Notes: a model not told the origin generated them from the sequence alone. Positions 28,076-36,397 are shown, numbered from the stretch's first letter. The stretch: DNA of 64,000 nucleotides from Novosphingobium olei (GCF_012927405.1 NZ_JABBGM010000004.1:310001-374000); one strand, 5' to 3'. Numbers and translations: made by a program.

Positions 28076-29268
28076 ACCGCCTTTTCGCCGCGCTCACGAC
28101 CACGTCGGCCCTTGCCCTAACGGTTGCGGCGCCCGCGCAGGCTCAGTCCATGCAGAACATGCCCGGCATGTCGATGCCGATGCCGTCCAAGAAGCCAGCA
28201 GCCAAGCGGCCCGCAGCTAAACGGCCGACCCCGCAGAGACACCCGACCGCGCGGAGGACCGCCCCCGCCCGCCACCCGCCCGCCAAAGCCGGTCGCGAGC
28301 CGATGGAAAATATGCCCGGCATACCGGGTATGTCTGACGGTGCCGCTCAGTCGCAGATGACCGGAATGGATCACCGCGCCATGCCGATGCCTGGCGCACC
28401 AGCACAGTCGGGCACGATGGAGGGCATGGATCATAGCGCCATGCCGGGGATGGAAATGCCTGCTGATCAGGCCGGCCATGATATGTCGGGAATGTCCAGC
28501 ACCGAACAGACGGGCACCAACCTGCCTGCCGGGAATGCACCGGCGCCGCTGCCTCCAATGGACCATTACGCCGACCGACAGTTTCCGGCCGGCGACATGC
28601 AGCAGTCGCGCAGCTCGATGATGAGGGAGAGCGGCGGCCAATCGTTCAACCAGGTCATGTTCAATCTAGCTGAGTACCAGGCGCACAAGGGACGCGATGG
28701 CTACCGTTGGGATGGAGAGGCGTGGTTCGGCGGCGACGTCAGCCGGCTGACCCTCAAGTCCGAAGGCGAGGGTGCGTTTCGCGAAGGCGTCGAGAGCGCC
28801 GAGATCCAAGCGCTCTACAGCCGCGCGATCGGCCCGTACTTTAACCTGCAGGCCGGTGTCCGCCACGACTTCGAGCCCGGGCGACCCACGACCTACGCGG
28901 CCGTGGGCTTCGAGGGCCTGGCTCCCTATTGGTTCGAGGTCGAGGGCGCATTGTTTTTATCCGACAAGGGCGATCTGCTCGCCCGGCTTGAGGGATATTA
29001 CGATCAGCGCATCACCCAGCGCCTGGTCCTGCAGCCTCGCGTCGAACTCAACCTGGCCGCTCAGGACGTGCCCGCGACCCGCACCGGCGCAGGCTTGTCG
29101 AGCGCCGAACTGGGGCTGCGTCTGCGCTACGAAATCAGCCGACAGTTCGCGCCGTATATCGGCGTCTCATACGAGGCGAAGACGGGGCAAACCGCGCGCT
29201 ACGCACGCGCGGAGGGTGAGGATCCCACTCGTACGAGCTTGGTCGCCGGCGTTCGGTTCTGGTTCTGA
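28072..29268 (+). CDS. copB: Outer-membrane copper resistance protein CopB
   Basis: The 398-aa product starts at GTG 28072 within the copA stop. It has a Sec signal ending AAPAQAQS, then a Met/His/Pro/Lys-rich segment (QNMPGMSMPMPSKK and several MDHxAMP units). The C-terminal beta-barrel domain includes AEYQAHKGRDGYRWDGEAWFG and ends in GVRFWF, a terminal aromatic fitting an outer-membrane barrel. The role is copper sequestration at the outer membrane, with CopA. Confidence 0.94.
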   Translation: MNRLFAALTTTSALALTVAAPAQAQSMQNMPGMSMPMPSKKPAAKRPAAKRPTPQRHPTARRTAPARHPPAKAGREPMENMPGIPGMSDGAAQSQMTGMDHRAMPMPGAPAQSGTMEGMDHSAMPGMEMPADQAGHDMSGMSSTEQTGTNLPAGNAPAPLPPMDHYADRQFPAGDMQQSRSSMMRESGGQSFNQVMFNLAEYQAHKGRDGYRWDGEAWFGGDVSRLTLKSEGEGAFREGVESAEIQALYSRAIGPYFNLQAGVRHDFEPGRPTTYAAVGFEGLAPYWFEVEGALFLSDKGDLLARLEGYYDQRITQRLVLQPRVELNLAAQDVPATRTGAGLSSAELGLRLRYEISRQFAPYIGVSYEAKTGQTARYARAEGEDPTRTSLVAGVRFWF

Positions 29269-29316
29269 CGGAGCGAGAAGCGAAACAACCGCCGGTAAAA
29301 TGGTTAGGAGAGGACA

Positions 29317-29787
29317 ATGGAGCAGATGCAAGAGAAGTCGGGGATGATGAACCCCTACATCAGCCTCGCGATCCAGACGCTGGTCAGCGGGGTGATCATG
29401 TATCTCGTAATGTTCGTCATGATCGACGGCCTCTCGAGCTTCTACAACAATCTCAACATGGTCTACATGACGCTGATGATGGTCGCGCCGATGGTGGTAC
29501 TGATGATCGTCGCGATGAAGCACATGTTCCCGAACACGACCGCAAACATGACGATCCTCGGGATTTCGGCGGTGGTGTTTCTCGGGTCTTTCGCCCTTGT
29601 CCGGACCCAAACGACGATTGGTGACCGCGCATTCCTCCGCTCGATGATCCCGCACCATTCTGGAGCGATTCTGATGTGCCAACAGGCCTCCATCCGAGAT
29701 GCGGAAGTCAAAACGCTTTGCAGCAATATCATCCGTTCGCAGCGCCAGGAGATCGATCAGATGGAAGCCATCCTGAAGCGCATGTGA
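29317..29787 (+). CDS. DUF305-type protein with three N-terminal membrane helices
   Basis: The 156-aa protein has three hydrophobic segments (ISLAIQTLVSGVIMYLVMFV, VYMTLMMVAPMVVLMIVAM, ILGISAVVFLGSFAL), then the short helical DUF305 domain with SMIPHHSGAILMCQQA. The paired His and nearby Met/Cys suggest metal binding, fitting its place after copAB. TTAGGAGAGGA precedes the ATG. Confidence 0.82.
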   Translation: MEQMQEKSGMMNPYISLAIQTLVSGVIMYLVMFVMIDGLSSFYNNLNMVYMTLMMVAPMVVLMIVAMKHMFPNTTANMTILGISAVVFLGSFALVRTQTTIGDRAFLRSMIPHHSGAILMCQQASIRDAEVKTLCSNIIRSQRQEIDQMEAILKRM

Positions 29788-29881
29788 CATCAACATCACG
29801 GCCCTGAAGCTTTCTGCGAGGAGCGAGAGCTGCCAGAGATTTTTCGATGTTATCGAATCGCATGCAACCTAGCGCTCGCCC

Positions 29882-30448
29882 TCAAATCTCGCCCAGCATG
29901 GCTTTCAGTTTGGCCCGGGCTCGGTAGAGACGCGTCTCGATGGTCTTTTCACTGACCCCGAGCACGGCGGCGGCCTCGGCCTGGCTCAGTTCCTCGACCG
30001 TCCGCAGCACGAGGACGTCGCGCAGACGTGCAGGCAGTCTTGAAATCGCGGCGACCACGCGGGCCAGCTCGGCCCGGTCTGAGGCGAGGACATCGGCGGG
30101 GGCGGCATCGTCGGAGATGTCGACCGCGTCTTCGATCGGCGCCGCGCGAACGAAGAATGACCTTACCTTGCGCCGCCGTGCCCAATCCCGGCATTTGTTG
30201 AGCGCGATCCTCTTGAGCCATACCGGAAACGGTCGGTTTCCGTCGTAGCGGCCGATTGCGGCAAAGGCCGCAACGAAGGTTTCCTGAGTCAGATCGAGCG
30301 CTTCGTGTTGATCGCCAATCGATGCTCGCACGAGGCGGAACACGGCTTCGCGATGGCGGGCCAATAGCGCGCGGCAGGCGTCCTGCTGACCGGCAAGTAC
30401 CAGTGCCGCGAGCTCCGCGTCGCTGCCATCGGACAGCGACAAGCTCAC
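29882..30448 (-). CDS. ECF sigma factor, CnrH-like
   Basis: The 188-aa protein has sigma region 2 (LDLTQETFVAAFAAIGRYDG, PFPVWLKRIALNKCRDWARRR) and region 4 (LPARLRDVLVLRTVEELSQAEAAAVLGVSEKTIETRLYRARAKL). It is the third gene of a tightly coupled minus-strand set (anti-sigma, sensor, sigma); its GTG start overlaps the sensor stop as GTGA. By order and partner identity it corresponds to CnrH/NccH, which direct RNA polymerase to metal-efflux promoters. Its target promoters here are unknown. Confidence 0.85.
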   Translation of the reverse strand: MSLSLSDGSDAELAALVLAGQQDACRALLARHREAVFRLVRASIGDQHEALDLTQETFVAAFAAIGRYDGNRPFPVWLKRIALNKCRDWARRRKVRSFFVRAAPIEDAVDISDDAAPADVLASDRAELARVVAAISRLPARLRDVLVLRTVEELSQAEAAAVLGVSEKTIETRLYRARAKLKAMLGEI

Positions 30449-30900
30449 CGCGTGTCTGAAGGTGTGTTGTCGGGCGCGAGAGCCTTGGTGACAGTCCGAT
30501 CAAACATTGCAGCCTGACCTGGCCGCAGCACGGCACGCATGGCGAAAAGGTGTTCGAGCGTTTCCTTTTGCATCTGGCCCATGACCATGTGCGTGTGGTC
30601 GATGGCGGCTGTCACTTCCGGCCCATAACCGTGTTCCGCCTGCATCGCCGATGCGAGATGGGCATTGGCCGCGCGCATCTCGAGTTCGAGCGCCCTGCGC
30701 CGCGTGGCGAAGCGCTGCTCGATCGCCTCGATCTTGGCTCGCTGCGCCGCGTCGAGATTCAGCTCGCGGTGAAGCAGTGCATGAAGTTCGGTTTCGGTCT
30801 GCCGCTCAGGCGCGAAGATCGTCCTGCCGGCATATGTCCCCGCCAATGCCGCCAGGAAGGCAACGACCGCGATCAAACCGAGACGTTTGCCCCAACTCAC
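30445..30900 (-). CDS. CnrX-like periplasmic metal sensor
   Basis: The 151-aa protein has one N-terminal TM anchor (LIAVVAFLAALAGTYAG) and an all-helical periplasmic domain. His40, His44, Glu61, His117 and Met121 have exactly the spacing (4, 17, 56, 4) of the Ni/Co ligands His42, His46, Glu63, His119 and Met123 of Cupriavidus CnrX, as I recall them. That strongly supports a metal sensor that releases the anti-sigma factor. It starts at GTG 30900, overlapping the anti-sigma stop, and its own stop overlaps the sigma start. Confidence 0.87.
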   Translation of the reverse strand: MSWGKRLGLIAVVAFLAALAGTYAGRTIFAPERQTETELHALLHRELNLDAAQRAKIEAIEQRFATRRRALELEMRAANAHLASAMQAEHGYGPEVTAAIDHTHMVMGQMQKETLEHLFAMRAVLRPGQAAMFDRTVTKALAPDNTPSDTR

Positions 30901-31175
30901 GGATGGACATCCAGCAGCGTCGAGGGTGCCAGCGGGTTGTTGGGCGCGAATGGCGAGAGCGGCTGAGCGACCGCCGGTTCGCCGCCGATCAGTCCGCCCC
31001 CGGCTATTCCGAGAGCCAATGCGAATGCGGCGGCAAAACCCATGAGCTGGGGGGCGGCAGATGCCTCCTGGCGCCTGGCCGCAAGGCCGGCGAGCACGGT
31101 ACCATCGATCATCGCCAGATCAGCAGGAACTGGCAAAGCGCCGAGTCGGCGAAGCGTTCGATCAAGGTCGGACAC
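30897..31175 (-). CDS. CnrY-like anti-sigma factor
   Basis: From GTG 31175 the product is 92 aa, close to the size of CnrY. It has a short cytoplasmic N-terminus (SDLDRTLRRLGALPVPADLA), one TM helix (LMGFAAAFALALGIAGGGLIGG) and a short Pro-rich periplasmic tail. TTAGGAG lies 7 bp before this GTG; ATG 31217 is an in-frame alternative adding 14 residues. Identification rests on position, topology and gene order with the sensor and sigma factor, since such anti-sigmas are poorly conserved. Confidence 0.75.
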   Translation of the reverse strand: MSDLDRTLRRLGALPVPADLAMIDGTVLAGLAARRQEASAAPQLMGFAAAFALALGIAGGGLIGGEPAVAQPLSPFAPNNPLAPSTLLDVHP

Positions 31176-31313
31176 AATCGGTCTCCTAAGGTCCTTGTGA
31201 GCATATACGCGGGCCATCGCCCGATCCCTCGGTAAAATCGAATTGAGCGACGTGTGAGGGATGCGCTTTACGGCTGCGTATTTGCCCATGACACGCAGCC
31301 AAGGAGTTTGCTG
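31176..31313. promoter_or_regulatory. Divergent region between anti-sigma gene and copC
   Basis: This 138-bp spacer must drive both the minus-strand sigma cassette and the plus-strand copCD genes. AAGGAG at 31301-31306 is the copC ribosome site. I could not fix an ECF-type -35/-10 with confidence. Confidence 0.45.
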
Positions 31314-31697
31314 ATGCGCCTGCCCCGTCTCGTTCTCGCCATCGCCGCCATGGGACTCGCTTTCCCACAGCTTGCCGCTGCTCACACGAGGCTCGTATCC
31401 TCGAGCCCTACCGCCAACGCCACGGTTGCCGCTCCGACGAAAATTGAGCTTCGCTTCAGCGAGGCGGTGATCGCTGCAACGACGCGGGCAGAGATCGCGA
31501 TGACGGGCATGCCCGGAATGGGCAGCCACGCGCCGATGCCGATCACCGGCTTCACTGCCCAAATGGGCAAGGATCGCAAGTCGATGACGTTGCTGCTGAG
31601 GCGGCCGCTCACTGCCGGCACCTACAGAGTCACCTGGAACACTGCCGGAGCCGACACGCACCACATGGGCGGCAATTTCAGCTTCACGGTGCGGTAA
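31314..31697 (+). CDS. copC: Periplasmic copper-binding protein CopC
   Basis: The 127-aa protein has a Sec signal (LVLAIAAMGLAFPQLAAAHTRL) whose cleavage exposes an N-terminal His. The small beta-barrel has the CopC features LVSSSPTANA and IELRFSEAV, a Met-containing loop (MTGMPGMGSH) and the C-terminal VTWNTAGADTHHMGGNFSFTV. It binds copper in the periplasm and hands it to CopD. ATG 31314 follows AAGGAG; the open frame upstream is not used. Confidence 0.93.
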   Translation: MRLPRLVLAIAAMGLAFPQLAAAHTRLVSSSPTANATVAAPTKIELRFSEAVIAATTRAEIAMTGMPGMGSHAPMPITGFTAQMGKDRKSMTLLLRRPLTAGTYRVTWNTAGADTHHMGGNFSFTVR

Positions 31698-31703
31698 GAC
31701 CAC

Positions 31704-32636
31704 ATGGACAACCTGCCCGTCATCGCCATCCGGTTCGTCCTTTATGCCGACCTGATGGTGTTGGCGGGCATGTCCGCATTTTCCCTCTATGCGCTCACTA
31801 GCCAGGAGCGCGATGCGGACGAATTGCCGCTGGCGAAACCGGCGATTGCCCTTTCGCTTGTCGGATTTTTGTTCTCCGGTTTCGGCATGATGGCGCTCGC
31901 TGCCTCAATGACCGGCGCCAGCATCTGGGCCGTGGACCACGAGGTTCTGAAGGAATTGATCGCTGAAAGCGCGATCGGCAGCGCCTGGATCGTACGAATG
32001 GTCGCGCTTGCGGTAGCGGTCCTATCTGCATTTGCACTGCAGCCGCGTCGATCGATTGCCCGCATTGGCCTTCTCGGGTCGACGGCGCTCGCCATCACAA
32101 CGATGGTCTGGACCGGTCATGCCGGGGCCACGGAAGGCTGGATGGGTACGATCCACCGGCTCAGCGACATGGTCCACATGCTGGCAGCGGCGGTGTGGAT
32201 CGGCGGGATCGCCGCGCTCTCCCTGCTCCTATTCCGTCCCTTGAGGCATCAGACAGCGGCCCGGCTCACGATGACGTACCGCGCGCTCGAGCAGTTTGCG
32301 CGGGTCGGCTCGCTTGCGGTGGCTCTGATTGTCATCACCGGCGGCATCAATTGCCTCGCGGTCGTGGGCTTCCCGCACTTCACGCAGTTCCCCCTGACGC
32401 CATACGGCAAGATGCTGATTGGCAAGCTGCTGCTGTTTGCCGCGATGCTAGTTATCGCCGCGCTCAATCGCTGGCGCCTGACACCCGCGCTGAGCTTCGG
32501 AATCCGCGATGACAACCCGACCTCGGCCGTGACCGGCCTCAGGCGAAGCCTGCTGGCTGAGGGTAGTGCCGCACTTGCGATCCTCGCCCTGGTCGCTTGG
32601 CTCGGCACCCTGGACCCGCTGAGCGCCACGGGATGA
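31704..32636 (+). CDS. copD: Inner-membrane copper protein CopD
   Basis: The 310-aa protein has about eight TM helices and the CopD-family core TIHRLSDMVHMLAAAVWIGGI with conserved histidines. It partners with CopC 6 bp upstream and is thought to move copper across the inner membrane. Confidence 0.93.
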   Translation: MDNLPVIAIRFVLYADLMVLAGMSAFSLYALTSQERDADELPLAKPAIALSLVGFLFSGFGMMALAASMTGASIWAVDHEVLKELIAESAIGSAWIVRMVALAVAVLSAFALQPRRSIARIGLLGSTALAITTMVWTGHAGATEGWMGTIHRLSDMVHMLAAAVWIGGIAALSLLLFRPLRHQTAARLTMTYRALEQFARVGSLAVALIVITGGINCLAVVGFPHFTQFPLTPYGKMLIGKLLLFAAMLVIAALNRWRLTPALSFGIRDDNPTSAVTGLRRSLLAEGSAALAILALVAWLGTLDPLSATG

Positions 32637-32644
32637 AATGGCTA

Positions 32645-32675
32645 TTGACCCTGACATGATGTGAAGGTCCATGAA
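32645..32675 (+). promoter_or_regulatory. CueR-type operator/promoter of the Cu-ATPase operon
   Basis: TTGACC (32645-32650) and a weak -10 CATGAA (32670-32675) are separated by 19 bp. Overlapping this is a 10-3-10 dyad, GACCCTGACA-TGA-TGTGAAGGTC (32647-32669), with 8 of 10 pairs. This is the classic MerR/CueR arrangement directly upstream of the copper ATPase start at 32700. Confidence 0.82.
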
Positions 32676-32699
32676 GTGGCGACTGAAGGAGCATTTAGC

Positions 32700-35048
32700 A
32701 TGGCCGAGTCGCATCACGATCACCACCGCCACGGCGCCCATTCCGGGTCGCCGGTAGCGGAACTGGCAGTAGATCCTGTCTGCGGAATGAGCGTCGATCC
32801 TGCGGTTACACCGCATGTCGCGACCCAAGCCGGCGCGCACTATTACTTCTGTAGCGCCGGGTGCCTCGCCAAGTTCAACGCCGATCCGACACGTTACGCA
32901 AGCGGCGCGCCGCAGCGATCGGAGCCCGTGCCCGAAGGAGCAGTCTGGACCTGCCCGATGCACCCCGAGATCCAGCGGCCGGGTCCGGGGAGCTGCCCGA
33001 TCTGCGGCATGGCGCTGGAGCCGATGACCCCGACGCTGAATAGCGGGCCATCCGCCGAATACTCCGACATGAAGCGGCGCTTCGTGATCGGGCTCATCCT
33101 CGCGTTGCCGGTAGTCGTGCTCGAGATGGGCGGACATCTTTTGGGCCTGAGCCAAGTGATTGGCCAGCAGTTGTCGAACTGGCTGCAAATGGCGCTCGCG
33201 ACGCCGGTCGTGCTCTGGGCGGGCTGGCCGTTTTTTGAACGTGGCTGGGCCTCGCTGAAAAGCCGCCATCTCAACATGTTCACACTGATCGCGATGGGAA
33301 CGGGTGTCGCCTGGGTCTACAGCATGGTGGCGACGCTCGCGCCGGATGTCTTCCCGATGGCGTTCCGCACGGCCCACGGCGCGGTTCCGGCGTATTTCGA
33401 GGCGGCGGCGGTGATCACCGTGCTCGTCCTGCTCGGCCAGCTGCTCGAACTGCGCGCACGCGAGACGACGAGCGGCGCGATCCGTGCCTTGCTCGACCTC
33501 TCGCCCAAGCTCGCGCGACGGGTTCGTGCCGACGGAGCGGATGAGGAGATTACTCTCGATGCGGTTCTGGTCGGAGACACTCTGCGAGTTCGTCCGGGCG
33601 AGAAGGTGCCGGTAGACGGCGTGGTCCTCGACGGCCGCGGCACGGTCGACGAGTCGATGGTGACCGGCGAGTCCATGCCCGTCACCAAGGAAGCTGGCTC
33701 CAAGCTGATCGGAGGCACGATCAACCAAACCGGCGGCCTTGTCATGCGCGCCGAGAAGATCGGGCGCGACACCATGCTCTCGCGCATCGTCCAGATGGTC
33801 GCCGATGCGCAGCGCAGCCGTGCGCCGATCCAGCGGCTAGCCGATACGGTTTCGGGCTGGTTCGTTCCCGCGGTGATCGCAGTCGCGGTGCTGGCCTTCA
33901 TCGTCTGGTCGCTCGTCGGTCCGCCCCCTGCCATGGGCTATGGCCTGATCGCAGCGGTCGCGGTGCTCATCATCGCTTGCCCCTGCGCTCTTGGTCTCGC
34001 GACACCGATGTCGATCATGGTCGGGGTTGGGCGCGGTGCCCATGCGGGCATCCTGATCAAGAACGCCGAAAGCCTCGAACGCATGGAGAAGGTCGACACT
34101 CTCGTCGTCGACAAGACGGGCACGCTCACGCAGGGCAAGCCGGCCGTGGTCGCTGTCGAGACGACTGAAGGGTTCGGCGAGGACGAAGTGCTGCGCCTTG
34201 CCGCCAGTCTCGAACGCAGCAGCGAGCATCCGCTGGCGCTTGCCATCGTCAAGGCCGCGGAGGACCGAAACCTGTCCATCAGCGAGCCCAGCGAAGTCGA
34301 CCAGCCTGTCGGGAAAGGGATCACAGGTCTCATCGACGGGCGCCGCATTGTCGCGGGCAATGCACGCTTTCTGGACGAGCAGGGCATTGCGACGGTCGAT
34401 CTCGGCGCGCGGGCCGACCGGCTTCGCAGCGGAGGCGCGACCGCGATCTTCCTTGGCGTCGACGGCAGGATGGCAGGCGCCATCGGCATCGCCGATCCCA
34501 TCAAGGAAACAACGCCTGCAGCGCTCAAAGCGCTCGCCGAGGCGGGCCTCCATGTCATCATGCTGACCGGCGACAATCGCGTCACGGCAGAGGCGATCGC
34601 CCGCCGCCTGGGTATCGCGGATATCGAGGCCGACGTTCTTCCCGACCAGAAGAGCGCGGTCGTCAAGCGCCTGAGGGAACAGGGCCGGATCGTCGCGATG
34701 GCCGGCGACGGTGTGAACGATGCGCCCGCGCTCGCCGCCGCCGACGTCGGCATCGCCATGGGCTCGGGGACCGATGTCGCGATCGAAAGCGCGGGAGTGA
34801 CACTGCTCAAGGGCGATCTGACCGGCATTGTCCGCGCCCGCCACCTCAGCCATGCGACCATGGGAAACATTCGCCAGAACCTGTTCTTCGCCTTTGCCTA
34901 TAATGTCGCAGGCATACCGGTGGCGGCTGGCGCGCTGTACCCGTTGTTCGGCCTGATGCTTTCACCCATCATCGCGGCGGCGGCGATGGCCCTCTCCTCG
35001 GTCAGCGTCATCGGCAATTCCCTACGCCTCAGGAGGGTCGCGCTATGA
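32700..35048 (+). CDS. copA: Copper-exporting P1B-type ATPase with YHS and heavy-metal-binding N-terminal domains
   Basis: The 782-aa protein starts with a His-rich tail. A YHS-type domain follows (VDPVCGMSVDP to YYFCSAGCLAKFN, about residues 24-62), then a CPMHPEIQRPGPGSCPICGM metal-binding module. The ATPase core has CPC near residue 426, DKTGTLTQGKP near 470, SEHPLA and GDGVNDAPALAAADVGIAMG. It exports Cu(I) from the cytosol. ATG 32700 follows GAAGGAG at 8 bp. It heads an operon with a DUF2933 protein and cueR and should be activated by CueR. The symbol duplicates that of the multicopper oxidase, an unrelated protein. Confidence 0.95.
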   Translation: MAESHHDHHRHGAHSGSPVAELAVDPVCGMSVDPAVTPHVATQAGAHYYFCSAGCLAKFNADPTRYASGAPQRSEPVPEGAVWTCPMHPEIQRPGPGSCPICGMALEPMTPTLNSGPSAEYSDMKRRFVIGLILALPVVVLEMGGHLLGLSQVIGQQLSNWLQMALATPVVLWAGWPFFERGWASLKSRHLNMFTLIAMGTGVAWVYSMVATLAPDVFPMAFRTAHGAVPAYFEAAAVITVLVLLGQLLELRARETTSGAIRALLDLSPKLARRVRADGADEEITLDAVLVGDTLRVRPGEKVPVDGVVLDGRGTVDESMVTGESMPVTKEAGSKLIGGTINQTGGLVMRAEKIGRDTMLSRIVQMVADAQRSRAPIQRLADTVSGWFVPAVIAVAVLAFIVWSLVGPPPAMGYGLIAAVAVLIIACPCALGLATPMSIMVGVGRGAHAGILIKNAESLERMEKVDTLVVDKTGTLTQGKPAVVAVETTEGFGEDEVLRLAASLERSSEHPLALAIVKAAEDRNLSISEPSEVDQPVGKGITGLIDGRRIVAGNARFLDEQGIATVDLGARADRLRSGGATAIFLGVDGRMAGAIGIADPIKETTPAALKALAEAGLHVIMLTGDNRVTAEAIARRLGIADIEADVLPDQKSAVVKRLREQGRIVAMAGDGVNDAPALAAADVGIAMGSGTDVAIESAGVTLLKGDLTGIVRARHLSHATMGNIRQNLFFAFAYNVAGIPVAAGALYPLFGLMLSPIIAAAAMALSSVSVIGNSLRLRRVAL

Positions 35049-35248
35049 ACTTGTCCAACAAGCGGGCCTGGCTGCTTGCGGCAGTGTCAGCCGCGCTGAT
35101 CGCAGGCTATCTGCTCTACCCTGAGCATCGACAGCATCTTTTTGGCCTGGTCCCCTATGCCTTTCTCTTCGCGTGTCCTCTGCTACACTTCTTCCACGGC
35201 AGCCATCATCATGGCCAGCATCGACAATCGGGTGAGGAGCGCCCGTGA
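35045..35248 (+). CDS. DUF2933-like small membrane protein
   Basis: The 67-aa protein has two hydrophobic segments (WLLAAVSAALIAGYLLYP, FGLVPYAFLFACPLLHFF) and a His-rich tail (HGSHHHGQH). It overlaps both neighbours by 4 bp (ATGA before, GTGA after), so it is coupled to the Cu-ATPase and cueR. A small metal-handling partner of the ATPase is a contextual guess. Confidence 0.78.
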   Translation: MNLSNKRAWLLAAVSAALIAGYLLYPEHRQHLFGLVPYAFLFACPLLHFFHGSHHHGQHRQSGEERP

Positions 35249-35691
35249 ACATCGGACAAGTCTCGAAGGCGACGGGCGTGTCGCAGCGGATGATCCGTCA
35301 CTACGAGGGTATCGGATTGATGCCGTCGCCCGATCGACGCGACAATGGCTATCGTGATTACCCTTCACGTTCGGTCGAGCGCCTGCGCTTTATCGCTAAC
35401 GCCCGCGATCTTGGCTTCTCGGTTGATGAGATAGGCGCACTTCTCAGTCTTTGGGACGACCGCGAAAGAGCCAGCAGCGAAGTCAAGGCCATTGCCCTTG
35501 TGCATGCCGAAGAACTTGCCCGCAAGGCGGCGGCACTTGAAGCGATGCGCGGCACTTTGCTTGAACTGGTTGCAGGGTGCAGCGGTGATGCGCGGCCCGA
35601 TTGTCCAATTCTAGCGGGACTTGCAGAAGAGCGGCAGCGCTCGCCCCAGGAATTGACAGTAGCCCATCGCAGGCCGAAAGAAGTCATGTGA
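35245..35691 (+). CDS. cueR: MerR-family copper sensor CueR
   Basis: The 148-aa protein has the MerR DNA-binding head (MNIGQVSKATGVSQRMIRHYEGIGL). Cys112 and Cys120 flank the binding loop (GCSGDARPDCP), and Ser77 occupies the position that is Cys in divalent sensors. These are the E. coli CueR numbers and the mark of monovalent Cu/Ag sensing. GTG start overlaps the upstream stop. It lies inside the operon it presumably controls, forming an autoregulated cassette. Confidence 0.93.
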   Translation: MNIGQVSKATGVSQRMIRHYEGIGLMPSPDRRDNGYRDYPSRSVERLRFIANARDLGFSVDEIGALLSLWDDRERASSEVKAIALVHAEELARKAAALEAMRGTLLELVAGCSGDARPDCPILAGLAEERQRSPQELTVAHRRPKEVM

Positions 35692-36059
35692 AGCGCTGGT
35701 TCTCTCTGCTGTTGCTCGTCGGAGCACTGCTTGGCCTAATGGGCCAGGAAGCGGCATTCGCGCATGTTATCCCGGTCGAAAAGGCGGAGCAAGGGGTGGC
35801 CGCCGCGCAGATGAGCCCCGAATGCGCGGAAATGATGGGTCTCGCGAAGCAGAAGCCACAGTCCGGGAAGCCCTGTGAGGGCATGACGCCTGACTGCATC
35901 GCCAAGATGGGCTGTTCAGTACCGGTGGCGCTTTTGCCGCCGCTGGCATCCGATTCAGCACTGCAATTCCGAGCCATGACCCCGGAACTCGCCCCGGCAT
36001 CGCCCTTGATGGGCCGCAGTTTGGGCCCCGAGCCTGAACCACCCGCACGCCTTGGCTGA
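35688..36059 (+). CDS. Exported Cys/Met-containing protein coupled to cueR, unknown
   Basis: The 123-aa product starts at GTG 35688 inside the cueR stop. It has a Sec signal (WFSLLLLVGALLGLMGQEAAFAH), then a mature part with SPECAEMMGL, KPCEGMTPDCIAKMGC and many Pro residues. The Cys-Met clusters suggest soft-metal binding. I do not recognise the family. The coupled position argues for a periplasmic copper accessory. Confidence 0.68.
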   Translation: MKRWFSLLLLVGALLGLMGQEAAFAHVIPVEKAEQGVAAAQMSPECAEMMGLAKQKPQSGKPCEGMTPDCIAKMGCSVPVALLPPLASDSALQFRAMTPELAPASPLMGRSLGPEPEPPARLG

Positions 36060-36130
36060 ACATTAGCGGCGCGTGGCGAACCTGTGCGTTCGCCTCGTGT
36101 CTCTCCGCAGTTCAACCAAGGATTATTCAA

Positions 36131-36397
36131 ATGAAGACGATTTTGACGCTCGCCGCTGTTGCGGCAGCACTCGCTACCACATCCATTGCCTCGGCTCATG
36201 ACAATGCCGGGGGCCATTGGGAATGGCGCAGCCAGCCCTCCTTTGGACCCAAGTCGACCCGCCCCTCGCGCGTCCGCGTCTGGGTCAAGGACGGCGAGAC
36301 CAGCATGGCTAATTGCGACTGCCCCATGATGAAGACGGATGCTTCCGGTTGCATGATGAACATGCCCGGCAAGACTGGGGCGCCGTCGGCGGGCTGA
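36131..36397 (+). CDS. Small exported Cys/Met protein, unknown
   Basis: The 88-aa product has a Sec signal (ILTLAAVAAALATTSIASAHDN) and a mature part ending with NCDCPMMKTDASGCMMNMPG, a concentrated Cys/Met set fit for Cu(I)/Ag(I). AAGGAT lies 7 bp before the ATG. It stands between the cueR unit and the cus operon. No known family assigned. Confidence 0.68.
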   Translation: MKTILTLAAVAAALATTSIASAHDNAGGHWEWRSQPSFGPKSTRPSRVRVWVKDGETSMANCDCPMMKTDASGCMMNMPGKTGAPSAG

